From assembly GCA_004123355.1 (NCBI GenBank), contig SCHM01000001.1, positions 7,884,193-7,948,192 on the forward strand: a stretch of DNA of 64,000 bases, in the 5' to 3' direction. Shown here piece after piece: positions 12,145-23,573 of the stretch. Origin of the DNA: Amphirosellinia nigrospora. Lineage: Eukaryota; Ascomycota; Sordariomycetes; Xylariales; Xylariaceae. The notes under the pieces are model-generated. The model did no database searches, was not told where the DNA came from, and was given only the letters and a program-made list of their open reading frames with translations. Positions within the stretch are counted from its first letter, which is position 1. Each line of letters begins with the position of its first letter. The position numbers and the translations under genes were made by a program.

Positions 12145-12698
12145 GACGAATGTTGTTTGTTCGTTGGAATCTTATGTGAGGAGAGTCCGTACCATGCAAG
12201 TGTGAAGTGCGTGCCGAATTTCTCAACACCCTCTCTTTCACATCAATGGCGCGCGCAGAAGTTTTAGAATGGTATCCCTCGCGAGGTTGGTATGCGGGAA
12301 CACGTGTAGCGGTACATTTGTACTGTAGCGCGTTAAGTGGCTCTACATGCAGTAAAATACCTGCGGACACCAAGGTAAGGCTCTGCAAAAAAGTGGTCCG
12401 AGCGGGCACCTGCCATGCCCCATCCAGTCACATCTAGTGAGGAAAGCAGAAGATATTCAAGCTTCAAGATCCATACCATCTATTCATGCTGCCACTTATT
12501 TCCCGCTTTTATCCCCACGTTCCTCAGAAACGAGGATAGATTGTGAAGGCATCTACTCAAATACGTACCTGTAAAGACCTAGTTGTGCCACATAGCTACT
12601 TTTCCAAGAAAGAATATCCCACCAAAGGCACGGTCTTCCGAATACGATCGCTATCTACGTGGCTGGTAATTGAGACTTGCGCTTCTCCCGACGGCGAA
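12145..12698. promoter_or_regulatory. Divergent intergenic region
   Basis: About 550 bases lie between the minus-strand unknown gene (start 12144) and the plus-strand Tim17-like gene (start 12699), so both promoters must lie here. No clear TATA element or repeated site was seen. Confidence 0.35.
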
Positions 12699-13374
12699 AT
12701 GGAGCAGCAGGGAGACACGGGAAACCAACGCACCCAATCGACCCTCACTCGCGAAGAATATGTCCAGCTTTGGAAAGATTCCCGTCTCTCTATTCCGCCG
12801 CTCCTGCGAATCCCTATCGCTGCCACAACCGCCTTCGGTATTGGCATGAGCTTAGGCCTAGCACACGGCAGCAAGATGGCTGGCCTGCGTTTTCGAGCCG
12901 AGCACGCGCACCGACTACCAACGTCAACTACCGGCTGGTATCTATATCATAAAAGCAAGAACTACCATGTCGCGTTTGGTGGTCTGAAGGAAGGCTTCAA
13001 GGTTGGCGCCAGGCTTGGTGGGCTGAGTACCGCCATGTTCTGCGCCGAGCACCTGTTTGATGTTATCGCGGACGCCAAGACTTTATCAACACCGTCATGG
13101 CAAGTCTGGCGGTATCGGGCGGTTCAGTCTATGGAGTAGGTTTATCATATGCATATGTCGCTATATATGTTCTTCGCTAATGGGTTAGATCGCTTCTCGC
13201 AGGCACAGAAAACGGCGAGGACTGCGAAGAAAGGTCTTCTTCGGCCTGGTTTTTGGGGGCATCCAGGACGTGATCTCGCTTGCCAAAGGTCGCCCTGTCG
13301 GATATATTTCCTTCCTTCGGAAACAGATTGGAAAGCCCACGGAAGAATCTGCACCATCTCATCAAGTCGGTTAG
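12699..13374 (+). CDS. Tim17/Tim22/Tim23-like small membrane protein, frameshifted
   Basis: From ATG at 12699 (MEQQGDTGNQRTQSTLTREE) the protein has small-residue-rich helices FGIGMSLGLAHGSKMAGLRF, then FGGLKEGFKVGARLGGLSTA, then GRQDFINTVMASLAVSGG in another frame, and after an intron of about 80 bases (GTAGGT near 13135 to TCGCAG near 13201) FGLVFGGIQDVISLAKGRPV. The Gly/Ala-rich hairpins resemble the Tim17/22/23 superfamily of mitochondrial inner-membrane proteins. One base is missing near 13074 and another near 13235. The open frame extends upstream to 12543 without ATG. A role in mitochondrial membranes is inferred from fold resemblance only. Confidence 0.5.
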
Positions 13375-13790
13375 GCCGAAGCTCCCGAACTACCAATAGT
13401 TCTTTCCACTGGCCGTGGTTCCCTGCCCAAAATATCCAGAAATGGCGCACGGAACAGGGTCCTTTTACTGCGGAGTGCATCAGCCCAAGGCTTGCTTTTT
13501 TGGCTCGGCTGTCGCGTTTGGCGAACCTATCTGGATTGACGAATAGTAGGATGTCCAAGCGGCATACTTCGAACCCCGCGTTTGCATGGGTCACTGTTTG
13601 GGCAAAGGTGTCCCAGTCTACACAAATGGCAATTGTAGAGACAGTAATCATGTAAGTACCCTTCGCCGGGGTTCTCACGATGGACAAAGCAAAGCGATTT
13701 CGGTCTTGCAAACAATTAAACCGGAGCAATTCATTATACTCAACAATCCATCGGCCAATCTCAGCCCCACGGATTTCCACCTTGAGCCGC
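13360..13790 (-). CDS. Unknown protein, internal exons, convergent with the Tim17-like gene
   Basis: The minus strand is open from 13780 down to 13145. The part 13780-13360 reads like real protein (IGRWIVEYNELLRFNCLQDR, then FEVCRLDILLFVNPDRFAKR, then HFWIFWAGNHGQWKELLVV). A textbook 42-base intron (GTACTTACATG...TTGTGTAG) sits inside the open frame near 13656-13615, and an acceptor (TTTTGTAG) precedes the first exon shown, so earlier exons probably exist toward 13850-14250. The last part of the open frame is antisense to the Tim17-like last exon and may not be coding. No family was recognised; boundaries are approximate. Confidence 0.35.
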
Positions 13791-13799
13791 TACAAAAGC

Positions 13800-14500
13800 C
13801 ACTATCTAGGTGAAGCGCTGGGCCGCGAGGCAGTCAGGTGACAGTATCACGCGGATGTGGGGAGGTACCAAGCGTGAAACTGCGTACCAGGCCGACTAAA
13901 TAACGCTAGGCAATTCGCGCTACTAAAATGAATCCGAAGATGAGTTTTGGCGTTTGTTCCACCGCGTTATCTGATTGGCTCAGCTTGCACCCGCCGCCAA
14001 ATCAATACCCGGTTACACTCGGCTTACCATTGGGTCCACGTGATCCTGCCGGTGTTTGATAAGAGATCCCCGCGAAGACCAGCATATCGCGCTGTCATCG
14101 AAGCGTAATTGGAAAGTCCAAGCCTATCAAATGGGTGTTTGCGCTCTACAGCAGCCTCCCTGCAGCATGATGACATTTCCCATGGTTCCGACTATCTGCA
14201 AGGTCGGGGCTCCTTTAAAGCCAACCATGGTGCGAACTCGGAGATACATAGATATGCATACGCTTGAGACAGCCCAGGCAAGCCAGTTAGAACCTTAAGA
14301 GACGAAGTTAAAAGCGCACCCCGTATCCTTTGTTCTATGTCCTAGGTAGTATGTGTCTCTATATGACCTCCTAATATAATACTCTTTTAACAACTATATC
14401 TATCCTTCTCTCTAATCATCATCATCACTCAGACCTGGCCTCTACTCTTATTCACTCATCCATCCTATCAATCTTTAGACTTGGGACGAAGTAACTAATA
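13800..14500. other. Intergenic upstream of proline dehydrogenase
   Basis: About 700 bases contain possible 5' exons of the minus-strand unknown gene and the promoter of the proline dehydrogenase. A pyrimidine-rich stretch with TATAAT-like and CATCATCATC sequence lies at 14365-14440, as often seen just upstream of fungal transcription starts. Nothing else was identified. Confidence 0.35.
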
Positions 14501-16030
14501 ATGATCAAGTCTCGCGTATTGGGCAGGGCATTGCCCTTTCCCTGCAGCCTTGGGTCGATGAAGAACCCGTCACCTATTCTTTACGTCACTTATCGGTCTA
14601 TACAATCACAGAGATTCATCACAGACTCACGGACGGGGAGAAGGATACACAGTTCATCTACCCGTTCGTCAGCTCCTGCTACTGACCAACTCCATGTGCC
14701 CGCTCCATCTCCCGTCAGCGGACTTCCTATAGATATACAAACTACTTCAGTCTCTACGTCAGCAACGCCGAGACCGGCACCCCTATCTGTGCTTCCCTTG
14801 GTCACGGTTCTGCGGACGTTAGCCTCAACGACGATATCGTCATCAACCAGTTCTCCTTCCACCCTCGCTGGCGATCATGTCAATGCTCGCACATTCGAAC
14901 CAGGCCATCTTAAACCCGGACAAGAACCCTTTCCTCCGTTGGTTTTTGAAAAAGACCTTCTATGCACAGTTCTGTGCAGGTGAAAACGCCGTCGAAGTGC
15001 GTCGCACAGTTGATGGACTCAAGAGCATCGGATTTGCTGGCGTGATATTAGGTTACGCAAGAGAAGTTGTTCTCACTGATGCACAGACACGTGATCTATC
15101 AGCATGCGATGAAGGGCCAGCAGCTATAGAGTGCGTCCGCGACGAGATTAAGCCTTGGGCCGCTGGATCATTGGAGACCCTTCATTTGGCAAAACCAGGC
15201 ATTTCGTAGCGCTCAAGTTCAGCGGCGCTGGACGCCAAGCTCTATATGCGTTAACACACCGACTTCCACCACCACGAGACCTCAAGAAGGCCATTGACGA
15301 GATTTGTGACCTAGCGGCGAAAAAAGACGTACCTCTGCTTTTTGACGCTGAACAAACCGCTATCCAGGCTGGAATTAACGACTGGACACTCGCATACCAA
15401 CGCAAGTACAACACAAAACCAGGCCATGCTATTATTTATGGTACCTATCAGGCGTACTTGAAAGAGACACCAGCGGTTGTCGGCTCCCACCTTGCTATCG
15501 CGTCAAAAGAGGGCTTCACACTGGGAGTCAAACTCGTCCGTGGTGCGTACCTCGGCTCCGACCCACGCCACGTTATTCATGACACCAAGGCCGACACGGA
15601 TGCTGCTTACGACAGTATCGCATCCAGCTTGATCAGACGACAGTGGGGGCCTATGCTACAGCAAAATACTGCCTTCCCGCAGGTGAGCATTCTCCTAGGC
15701 TCGCATAACCTCGAATCCGTGTGTAAAGCACGCAAGATCCGCGCGAGCCCTGAATCTGCTGGTACCGAGCTTGCCATTGCGCAGCTCCAGGGCATGGCGG
15801 ATGAGGTAAGTTGCGAGCTCCTCGGCACGGAAGCCAAACACGACATCGGTCCAACAGAGACGCCTCGCGCGTACAAATACCTTGTCTGGGGTACGACTAA
15901 GGAGTGCATGAAGTACCTCCTACGAAGGGCTCATGAGAACAAGGATGCCGTTGCGCGAACGAAGAGCGGACGTGATGCGGCCTGGGGAGAGATCATGAGA
16001 CGCGCGAAGGCCGTTGTCGGGCTTGCTTGA
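14501..16030 (+). CDS. PUT1: Proline dehydrogenase (mitochondrial), frameshifted
   Basis: This is the FAD enzyme that oxidises proline to pyrroline-5-carboxylate in mitochondria, the first step of proline use. The N-terminus is Ser/Arg-rich like a transit peptide (SIQSQRFITDSRTGRRIHSS). Family segments follow: NPFLRWFLKKTFYAQFCAGE, GFAGVILGYAREVVLTD, VALKFSGAGRQALY, VPLLFDAEQTAIQAGINDW, YGTYQAYLKET, FTLGVKLVRGAYLGSDPR, GSHNLESVCKARK, YLVWGTTKECMKYLLRRAHE and a C-terminal ARTKSGRDAAWGEIMRRAK. One base is missing near 14865 and another near 15205 (after HLAKPG), each shifting frame within conserved sequence. The start could instead be the ATG at 14558. The conserved barrel and FAD-site segments are otherwise complete. 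Confidence 0.8.
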
Positions 16031-16433
16031 GCGCAATTCCTTTTCGTGCTCAGCTTTCTGTTAAGGCGTAGGGTTTAAGTTAGGGTCTCGGGTGGAAAAG
16101 ATGGGTTTTACCATCTACGAGCATGCATCACGGTTACGGTTACGTTTATCGGTTTGGGTCAAGGCTATCGTGTTTTACATTGGAGATTTTGAAAGACAAC
16201 TTTTGTTTCTGAAAGAAATCAAAAGGCAGAATGCCGGATTCTATAATTCGCCTAGATATCTAGAGCTCGTGTCGGCGTTAGTCAGATTGTATTTAGCGAA
16301 ACTCAGTTGATCACATTCGTACAAATCTGCTCAATTTTATTATTTCTACCTTTGCGCTGTGATTATACTCCCCTTAAAGCCATGCTACCCATCACCAGCA
16401 TGTCTAATTCTCGATTCTTCGCAGCCTGGTCTT
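16031..16433. other. Intergenic between convergent genes
   Basis: The 400 bases between the stops of proline dehydrogenase and CGI121 hold 3' untranslated sequence of both. A degenerate TAGGG-rich stretch is near 16067-16090. No gene seen. Confidence 0.4.
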
Positions 16434-17271
16434 TTATCCCATCCAGCCACCGACGCCATTTAACTTGTAGTACTTGCGCACGCGCCCCCAGTCTGTAAAC
16501 TCCGATAACGTCTCATCCGTGAAGGACACTGATTTGCCTTGAACGTGAGTTCGAAGGTGCTCTTCCACGTCTTGGGCTGTCAATGGGGTTTTGGCGTCTG
16601 CATTTGAGTCTGTCGCTGATGCTGTTTCTTGCACTGTAGTGGCTGGTGATGACGATGCCGTCCGCGCAACGAGTACCTTTACAATCACCAAGTTCCGCGT
16701 CGTGGGAGCGATGCCGTACCGGCGGTACGCTTCTGTGATCTGTAAATTCGTGAGTTTTTACTCCTAATGGTTTTTTATGTCGTACGCCTCTCGTAACCTA
16801 TGTATATCGTAGAAGGAGGAAAGCAGCCGAAAAGGGTATTCTCTAAAGCGAGGGAAAAGCTACAGCGATGACAAAACGGATAATGAAAGTAAGAAATAGA
16901 AGATGGCATTGGTTTCTTAGGCTTACATTACTTGTCGGGCTCAGCGAATACACAATCTCGAGTGCACGTTCGGCGTCTTCGCCGTACCCGCTAGCTGCAA
17001 CATGATGGCTTTGAACGTGGCGCTGAGGATTTGTAAACGCGATGTGATCTATTTCGCGTATATTAGTTTAGCTGAACTCTACATGAGAATAGTTCAGATA
17101 ACGTACCACGCTAGCATCGATGAGCGCGTACTCGAAATCCGCATTCCGCGCGAGCAGCTGCTGGTGCAAGAACGCGGCGTTCTCGACGTCTCTGAAGACA
17201 GCTACATGGACTGAATGCGTCGCCGGCACATGATCGAGCTGTATAGATTCTAATATTGGAGTTGTAGACAT
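16434..17271 (-). CDS. CGI121: EKC/KEOPS complex subunit CGI121
   Basis: CGI121 binds the Bud32 kinase in KEOPS, which makes t6A on ANN-decoding tRNAs and affects telomeres. Exon 1 (17271-17107) gives [20 protein letters not shown] and [20 protein letters not shown]. Exon 2 (17048-16927) gives [28 protein letters not shown] and [10 protein letters not shown]. Exon 3 (16739-16434) gives [20 protein letters not shown] and the end [17 protein letters not shown]. Introns are 17106-17049 and 16926-16740, both GT-AG. Within exon 2 one G is missing (expected TCGGAG, found TCGAG near 16955), shifting frame before the IVYSLSP motif. The ATG at 17271 matches the family start; the open frame upstream to 17583 is probably 5' UTR. 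Confidence 0.85.
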
Positions 17272-19542
17272 TGTGGAGGGTATGTCGGCAGAAGAATCAG
17301 CCTCTGCAGTTGAGGGAGGATGATGAGTTTGATGTTCCGTCTTTTGTCGCTTTGCTGTTGGCGTAGAATTTACCTCGGCTTCTGGTGATTGGGATTTGTG
17401 TGTAGTATTATGGGAAGTGAAGGTCTGTTGCATGCTTGATCCATTATAAGATGTCTCGATCGAGTCGCCTCTTTTACTTGTATGTTGTCTGCATGCCTGG
17501 TGTTTGCAGCGCGGGGCATTGGGTGCTTGGAGGGGCATGCCTGTCAGCTGCCCACACCTGACGATTAGAAGCAGTCCTCTCACACGATACCTTTGGCGAT
17601 ATCTACCTAAGGCAGTTCAGAGCAAGACATATGTTAGCTACTATGTGAGGATCTAGAAGATCTCTTTTACTATCAAGAGGGAGACGACCCGAATAATCTG
17701 GAAGAAGCTCATTAGCAGTGCATCGCCATGACAGCTTAGCCAACTGAAGTGACAAGAAAATATTTTTTTTTGATCGCTTATACTTGCTGTTCTTTAAAGA
17801 AAGGGAAAAAACTGAACTAACCTTAGCTTGCTGCACTTTTTCAAAAAATCGTTCATAAGGTGAAAGAGTTAGATGAGAGAAACGCAGAGAGGATGAAGTA
17901 AACTAAATGATGGAGATACTCAGTATAAGTAGGCAGATATGGTTATTAAGCCAGACATAACGGTAGCGGATAAAGCGGGTGTTACAAAATGATTACAGCT
18001 AGTGTTACCAAATATATGCTCTCTATAGATAATAAATATAATATTTTGATTTGACGGATCCTCCAGGCCATCTCACGCGGGCCATTGTTGTAGTTTTAAT
18101 GTTGTTAGGACTTGCGAGCTACAGTATTTATGTATATCCTTACTTTGGAAGATCGATAGACACACAAGAGGTAGCAAATAGGGATATTAGCAGTACTGTC
18201 GCTCTGCTTACTCTTAATGTCATATGTTCCCTGAAGATTCCATGAGCTGTTCGGCCACTTTCCCTATCATTGGCATCGGTCTTGTGAGCTCTTAATAACC
18301 TACGAATGAGTGTTGAGCGTAGGAAGAACCATTGAATTAACTAAGTGAAAGAAGGGGGCACAAGACCCACTAACTACACCTTGACCCTTGACCCTGAAAA
18401 GGGAGGTTTGCACATGGGAATCTAAAAATGGATAAATCCATAGAATAACTATAGAGCCAAATACGGAACGGGGCCATATTCATACCCTCATGTCACAGTG
18501 TACGACATGTATAGGTCGACAGCAAATATTTAGGAAATTCTTTAATAATCCGACCCAACTCCAAACCATGTACTAGACACTTGGCGATAACTTCGGTATC
18601 TATACTAGTACGGAAAACAACAATGTTCGCACTGTCTGGCCCAGCTTATGCATATGTACGGGGCAAGATGGGACGGGAAGGCTAGTGCCCGTGAATAGGA
18701 AGTTTATCGGTAACCCACTCCTATGCAGTTCAGCTGGTGTTACACATTAGCTTACATCTAAGAGCCTTGGTACTGGGAGGCACCGTCATGTACGTAGCAG
18801 GTCTCGGTGCTCACATGATACACACCTTATGCACTTGCGCACAGCGCTTTCTAGCTTGAATTTAGATGCATTGGACATAACCGCGGACGGGGCGAAAAGT
18901 GAGAATAGGGTTTGATGATTGAGAATGATCAAGACTAAGGGTAAGGAGTTGGATGAAGGTACCTTATCGTGGAATGTGTCGACTATCACTCTCATATGAC
19001 TTTCGACACTTCGTTAAGAGTTCACAGAACGTGGAACTATTAAGTACTACCCAATAATAATGACCCCAACGAATTTCTAGATTCAAAAATATATAAACCC
19101 TATGAACCGTCTATTGTGAAGTATCTAGGTCATCAATCGTATCTAATTTCACGACGTTTTAGAGTCTATGCGACAGGTCTACTCAGGGTGGGGAAAAAAA
19201 GAATGTTTTATTCGAGCAGGGAGCCCGCAAACTAAATACAGGGGTTCAGACAAACTACCTATACACGACACCTTATCCCTCGCTGAGGATCTTCGATACT
19301 ATGACAAACAATAATGATAACAAGGGAAGTCCCATCTCGCAATTTGCGCTTCCTTCGATGACTAAAACCCTAGGGAGGAGTCAAGGGCTCTGGTATAAAC
19401 ATGGGTTGAGCGAGAAAGTTGCCTCTAGTGGCTACGAGATTATCGTATTGCCACATAATCGATCAATAAAGAACTGATTGCAGAGGAGATAAGAGTGTGG
19501 TGAGTACTAATAGCAGATTAGCACGAGATTACATGAGTGTGA
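17272..19542. other. AT-rich intergenic region without recognised genes
   Basis: About 2.3 kb. It begins with the CGI121 upstream region and then becomes AT-rich with T9 and A7 runs (near 17760-17770, 19193-19200). Short open frames on both strands have no family resemblance and no codon bias. No tRNA or repeat was recognised. Confidence 0.4.
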
Positions 19543-21353
19543 CTACCATGGACTTACCCAAACTTCGAGCTCCTTCTGGTCTTGCTTCATGTGAAATTTC
19601 TCGTCCAGGATATCTGTTTGCGTTAGTCGTCAACAACGTTGAATAGAAACATAGATCTACGAGCGCAGTGCTACGTACCCTCAGTCATATATAGGACATC
19701 CTGAAGATCCGGGTCCGACTTCAACCCGTCCCAGAATAAGTCCGCGTCCCGTTTGTCTTCCCAGTCCGTGATGTTTCCGAGTCGGCTTAAGCAGAACCGG
19801 ACCACTATAAGAGATTGCGATGCTAGTTAGCATTCATGCCTTCTCAACCTGATGGACTTGTAGTGAGCCCACTTACCCTCCTGTTTGTGACCCTTATCCT
19901 CGAGTAATTTGGCACACTTCCGCAGCTCCTTTCGGAATCGATCTGCGTCCTGATTCTGATTCGCGTCTTCAGGGCCAGGCGCAACGCCTTCCATCGCGCG
20001 TTCCTGCGTCGGAAACCCATCGGTTATACACATCACGAGGAACGGGTACTGGATCTTGGCTTTGGTATTTAGTTCCGGATAAATAAGCTGATCGAGGACG
20101 TGCTCTCTTAACTTCGTTCCTATTGGCGTCCAGCCGGTACCACGACCGTAGTCATTGAAGATTTTTTCGATTTCGTTCTCATCTAGACTGTCGCTATCTG
20201 AGATGTCTCTGTTGATGAAGCGAAGGTGGCAGCCTCTTTTGTTTGGAACCGCTCGCGTGGTGATCTCGGTCATTTTCTTGACGAGCGCGATCTGTGAATT
20301 CCATCGGTCTCCCTTTTGGGTGCCGGGGCCGTTGTCTTCATTCCACATAGATCCGCTATCGTCTAGCAGATGTTGTCAGCTCAGTACGGAGTAGTCTAGA
20401 AGGCATCATGAGACTTACCACAATACAATATCGGTTGGTATAACGCTAGTTTTGCGAGGGCATCGATCTGGGCAGGCGAATTCAGGAGGTTACTAGGATC
20501 GTCTTGGAGCTCGGCAGCTTTGTCGGCTACTTGTTTCACATAAGGATCACCAGGAGGAAAGAATTTCTCTAGAGCACCCCTATGACATCCAGTTAGCAAT
20601 TATCCCTAAACGTCATTTTGGGCATGAAATACCTCTTAATCATGTTCTCCAAGTTTTGCTTGAACTCCTCCGCTGTTTTGGGCTCTGGGTTGTCACTCGT
20701 CTCGAAAGGCGGTGGTCCCTGTCTGGCGACGCCGAAATAGGCTCGGGATGCGGCATCCCAGATATCAGCCAGCGGACCAAAACGTTTGAAATAGGCCAGC
20801 ACTGGCAATACCCATCCCTTGACGTAGGTCATGAGACCACCTACACCTTTACTGGGACAATATCAAGAGCCTTCTTTACATTTTCCTTGTTTGGCTTGGA
20901 CTCATCCACGAGCTCTCTTGCCGTCTTGCCAGCTGAGTTCTTCTTCTCCTTCGAAGCTCCTCTCTCTACCAGTAACTTGACAGCTTCTGGATCATCCTTC
21001 TGACAGCTGCCATTAACGGCGTGTTCTTCTGAACAAAGTCTGGTCCTTCATCGTCGAAAGTGGTAGGGTTCTTAGCGAGTAGGAGCTGAATCATCCTCCG
21101 CCTATCTCGCGGGGCATCTGCTGCTAGGTACATTGGTGTTCTTCCATCTCTGGTCTTCTTATCGGGACTCGCACCGTTGTCCAATAGGAGTTTTACTGTT
21201 GTCGCATTTCCCGAGAGCAAAGCTTTGGCCAGTGGGGTTAGCCCAGACTTGGGATCTTCCGAGTTGATGATATCTGGATTCCCAGCGCGATATGCCTGCA
21301 GTTTAACTGCATCGAGCACTGGCGGGATAGCCCCGGCGTCGTCCCAGATGCTC
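19543..21353 (-). CDS. Ankyrin-repeat protein with von Willebrand factor A (VWA) domain
   Basis: The N-terminal half has ankyrin repeats (SGLTPLAKALLSGNATTVKL, LLLDNGASPDKKTRDGRTPM, then EAVKLLVERGASKEKKNSAG in another frame). A linker with VKGWVLPVLAYFKRFGPLAD follows, then exons carrying a VWA domain: PILYCDDSGSMWNED contains the DxSxS metal-site motif, spliced across a junction near 20400-20361, followed by FLVMCITDGFPTQE. Introns are seen at about 20630-20582, 20418-20361, 19875-19802 and 19675-19622. Frame breaks are needed near 21003 and 20850. Start: the ATG giving MSIWDDAGAIPPVLDAVKLQ at 21353 is preferred; the frame extends to 21394. The VWA metal site suggests ligand binding or assembly; function is unknown. 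Confidence 0.65.
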
Positions 21354-21394
21354 ATGCTGAGTTCTATTGTTGCTCGAAAGATAGCACTGAACAA

Positions 21395-22531
21395 ACTGGT
21401 GTGAGATGTAGGTATGGTTGTGCGAGTTAAGAAAACAATGAAAAGAGCGGAGAAGGCATCATATTTCTATTCAACTACATATCTACCAGTATAAGATGCG
21501 ATCCTACTTCCTCGCTTGGTGTTAGAGTATAGAAGCGACTCTCCTTTAGCTGACACAAGTCAAACCAACCCCCACGTTTCGCCAAATGACGCTGAGCTGA
21601 CGGGCATCCCGGTGCGCCTTGGAGTCGCGATAATATACGACAATGTGAGAGGTAAATCTCATGATAAGCTTATAATAACTGCCGTTGTAGCTATGACGCC
21701 AAGGATTATTGTTCTTGCCCTTGTCGAGCTGTTAGGATATTACTGGCGCTACACTACTATGTAGTTGGAATATTGAAATATTGACGCTATCTGCGGACCC
21801 CCATGTTGATCTGCAGACTCCCCCGGTCAGTATAGTGCAAAGAGATACCAGGTATCTGCTGACAGGTTAGTTGAGGGCTGAACTTCAAAGTTTGGTACCA
21901 ATAAAGGTTCCCTGCATCTGTAATAAACTGATCTGTAGCCGAGGATGTCTCACTGTACTGCAGCGGTCGAACCTATGATATGCCAGACAACGAGCGTTCG
22001 TTCCATCATCCCACACGTTTGCGGAGTTGCCGGTTCGTTTTGGTGTATGTACTGCTTCCCTAGTTTAGCTGACGAACACCGCCGGCTACTCCCTCAACCG
22101 GTTCATGACGTCTTGCGCTAAGGCAAAGCGGGCGGCAAACGGCAAGCTGAAAGTTCTAGAGAAACCTAGCTGCATAGCCCCCGCAGTACCACGGTAGGAT
22201 CTGAAGCCACAATAGGTATAATAAGTTCGGAGGGGGGTTTTTAATGCAACATGAAGCCTTATCGAAGAACGAATGATCAACGATAATGCTGGGCATTGAG
22301 AATGCAGAGTGAGGGGCGATGTACAATCGCTTGTATAGGTACTGAGTCACTATGAATTGGAGTAACTGTTGGAGTTTACGTGTGTTATATAGATAAACTT
22401 GAGTTGCGTATATTGCTACCTTGGCCACATTTTGTTGACATTGCTCGGACGATTTGCTTCTACGCACACAAAGACTACCCCTAGCTGTAACCTCACCTTT
22501 GACATTACGCTACCTTGTTCCTAAGCCCAAA
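21395..22531. promoter_or_regulatory. Divergent intergenic region
   Basis: About 1.1 kb between the ankyrin-VWA gene (minus) and the MDR reductase (plus). Both promoters must lie here. No recognised element or gene was seen; small open frames look random. Confidence 0.35.
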
Positions 22532-23573
22532 ATGGAGGAAAATTACGCGGCGATCCTTTTGAAGATGGCGAGGCGCCCGTTCAGCGTGGAGGAGACCGAC
22601 TCACGGTACCCCGACGAGAATGAAATCGTCATCAAGAATGCCGCTGTCTCAATAAACCCCGTCGATGGCGCTATGCAGGCCGGGTCGTGGTAAACATGAC
22701 TGTCCCGGGAATTCTGGGAGCCGACGTGGCCGGAGAAGTAGTCGAGGTCGGCTCCCAAGTTACTCGCTTCAGTGTCGGAGACCGAGTAATGGGTCACGCC
22801 CTCCGTCTTGCGACGGATGACGACCGCCACGCCGCTTTTCAGAATTATACCGTGCTTTGGAGGAATATGGCGTCGCCTATTCCACCGAGTCTCTCATATG
22901 AGGACGCGTCTACGATGCCGTTGGGGATCTCGACGGCGGCGTCTGCGCTATTCCAAAAGGACATGCTCGGCCTTGAGCCGCCTGTCTTATACTCTCGGGC
23001 TCGTGACGAATGGGTCATTGTCGCAGGCTCAACTGGCAACGTCGGTAGTCACGGTGTCCGACTAGCAACTGCGGCTGGATACAAGGTACTGGTAACGGCC
23101 TCACCCAGAAGCTTTGACCTGGCGAAGAGTTTGGGTGCAACTGAGGTAGTGGACTATAATGACAAAGACTTGGTCAACACGGTGGCGCAGAAGCTGTCCG
23201 GTAAGAGAGTGGTAGGGGTCTTTGACGCGAGTGGGCAGGGGTCATCGATCATAACGATGGCTAAAGTACTCGCTAAGTGTGAGGGCAATAGGACTGTTGC
23301 CGCGGTTGTGGACGACTACGCTGGCAAAGACGTCCCAAGGGCGTCACTATCAAGCTCGTCTTCGCCATTGCTATTCGTGAGACCGAGGTGAGCAAGAGGG
23401 TTTGGGAAGATTTCCTGCCAGATGCGCTAGCTACTGGTAAATATCCTATATTCCCTCGGGCTCGCGTCTTTAGTGGAAAGGGACTCGATGCCATCCAAGC
23501 TGCCATGGATAACGAAGACGACAAAGATACAAAGGCGCCGGCAGGGCAAAAGGCGGTGGTCATGCTCAATTAA
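22532..23573 (+). CDS. Zinc-type alcohol dehydrogenase-like / quinone oxidoreductase (MDR), frameshifted
   Basis: The start MEENYAAILLKMARRPFSVE and INPVDGAMQAG are typical of the fungal MDR 'zinc-binding dehydrogenase' group that lacks catalytic zinc. Then come GILGADVAGEVVEVGSQVTR, FSVGDRVMGHAL, the Rossmann motif VIVAGSTGNVGSHGVRLA, SLGATEVVDYNDKDLV and the end APAGQKAVVMLN. It probably uses NADPH to reduce a quinone or enone; substrate unknown. Frame breaks occur near 22690 (after QAGSW) and near 23338, where CCAAAGGGC is expected and CCAAGGGC is found, so KGVTIKLVFA is shifted. The rest of the fold is complete. Confidence 0.75.

Noticed and set aside
12543-12698. N-terminal extension of the Tim17-like protein
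   Set aside because: The open frame begins without ATG, and the family-like part begins at the ATG at 12699.
17068-17583. 171-residue reading starting at 17583 as the CGI121 start
   Set aside because: The first ~100 residues are low-complexity and unlike the family; the family start matches the ATG at 17271.
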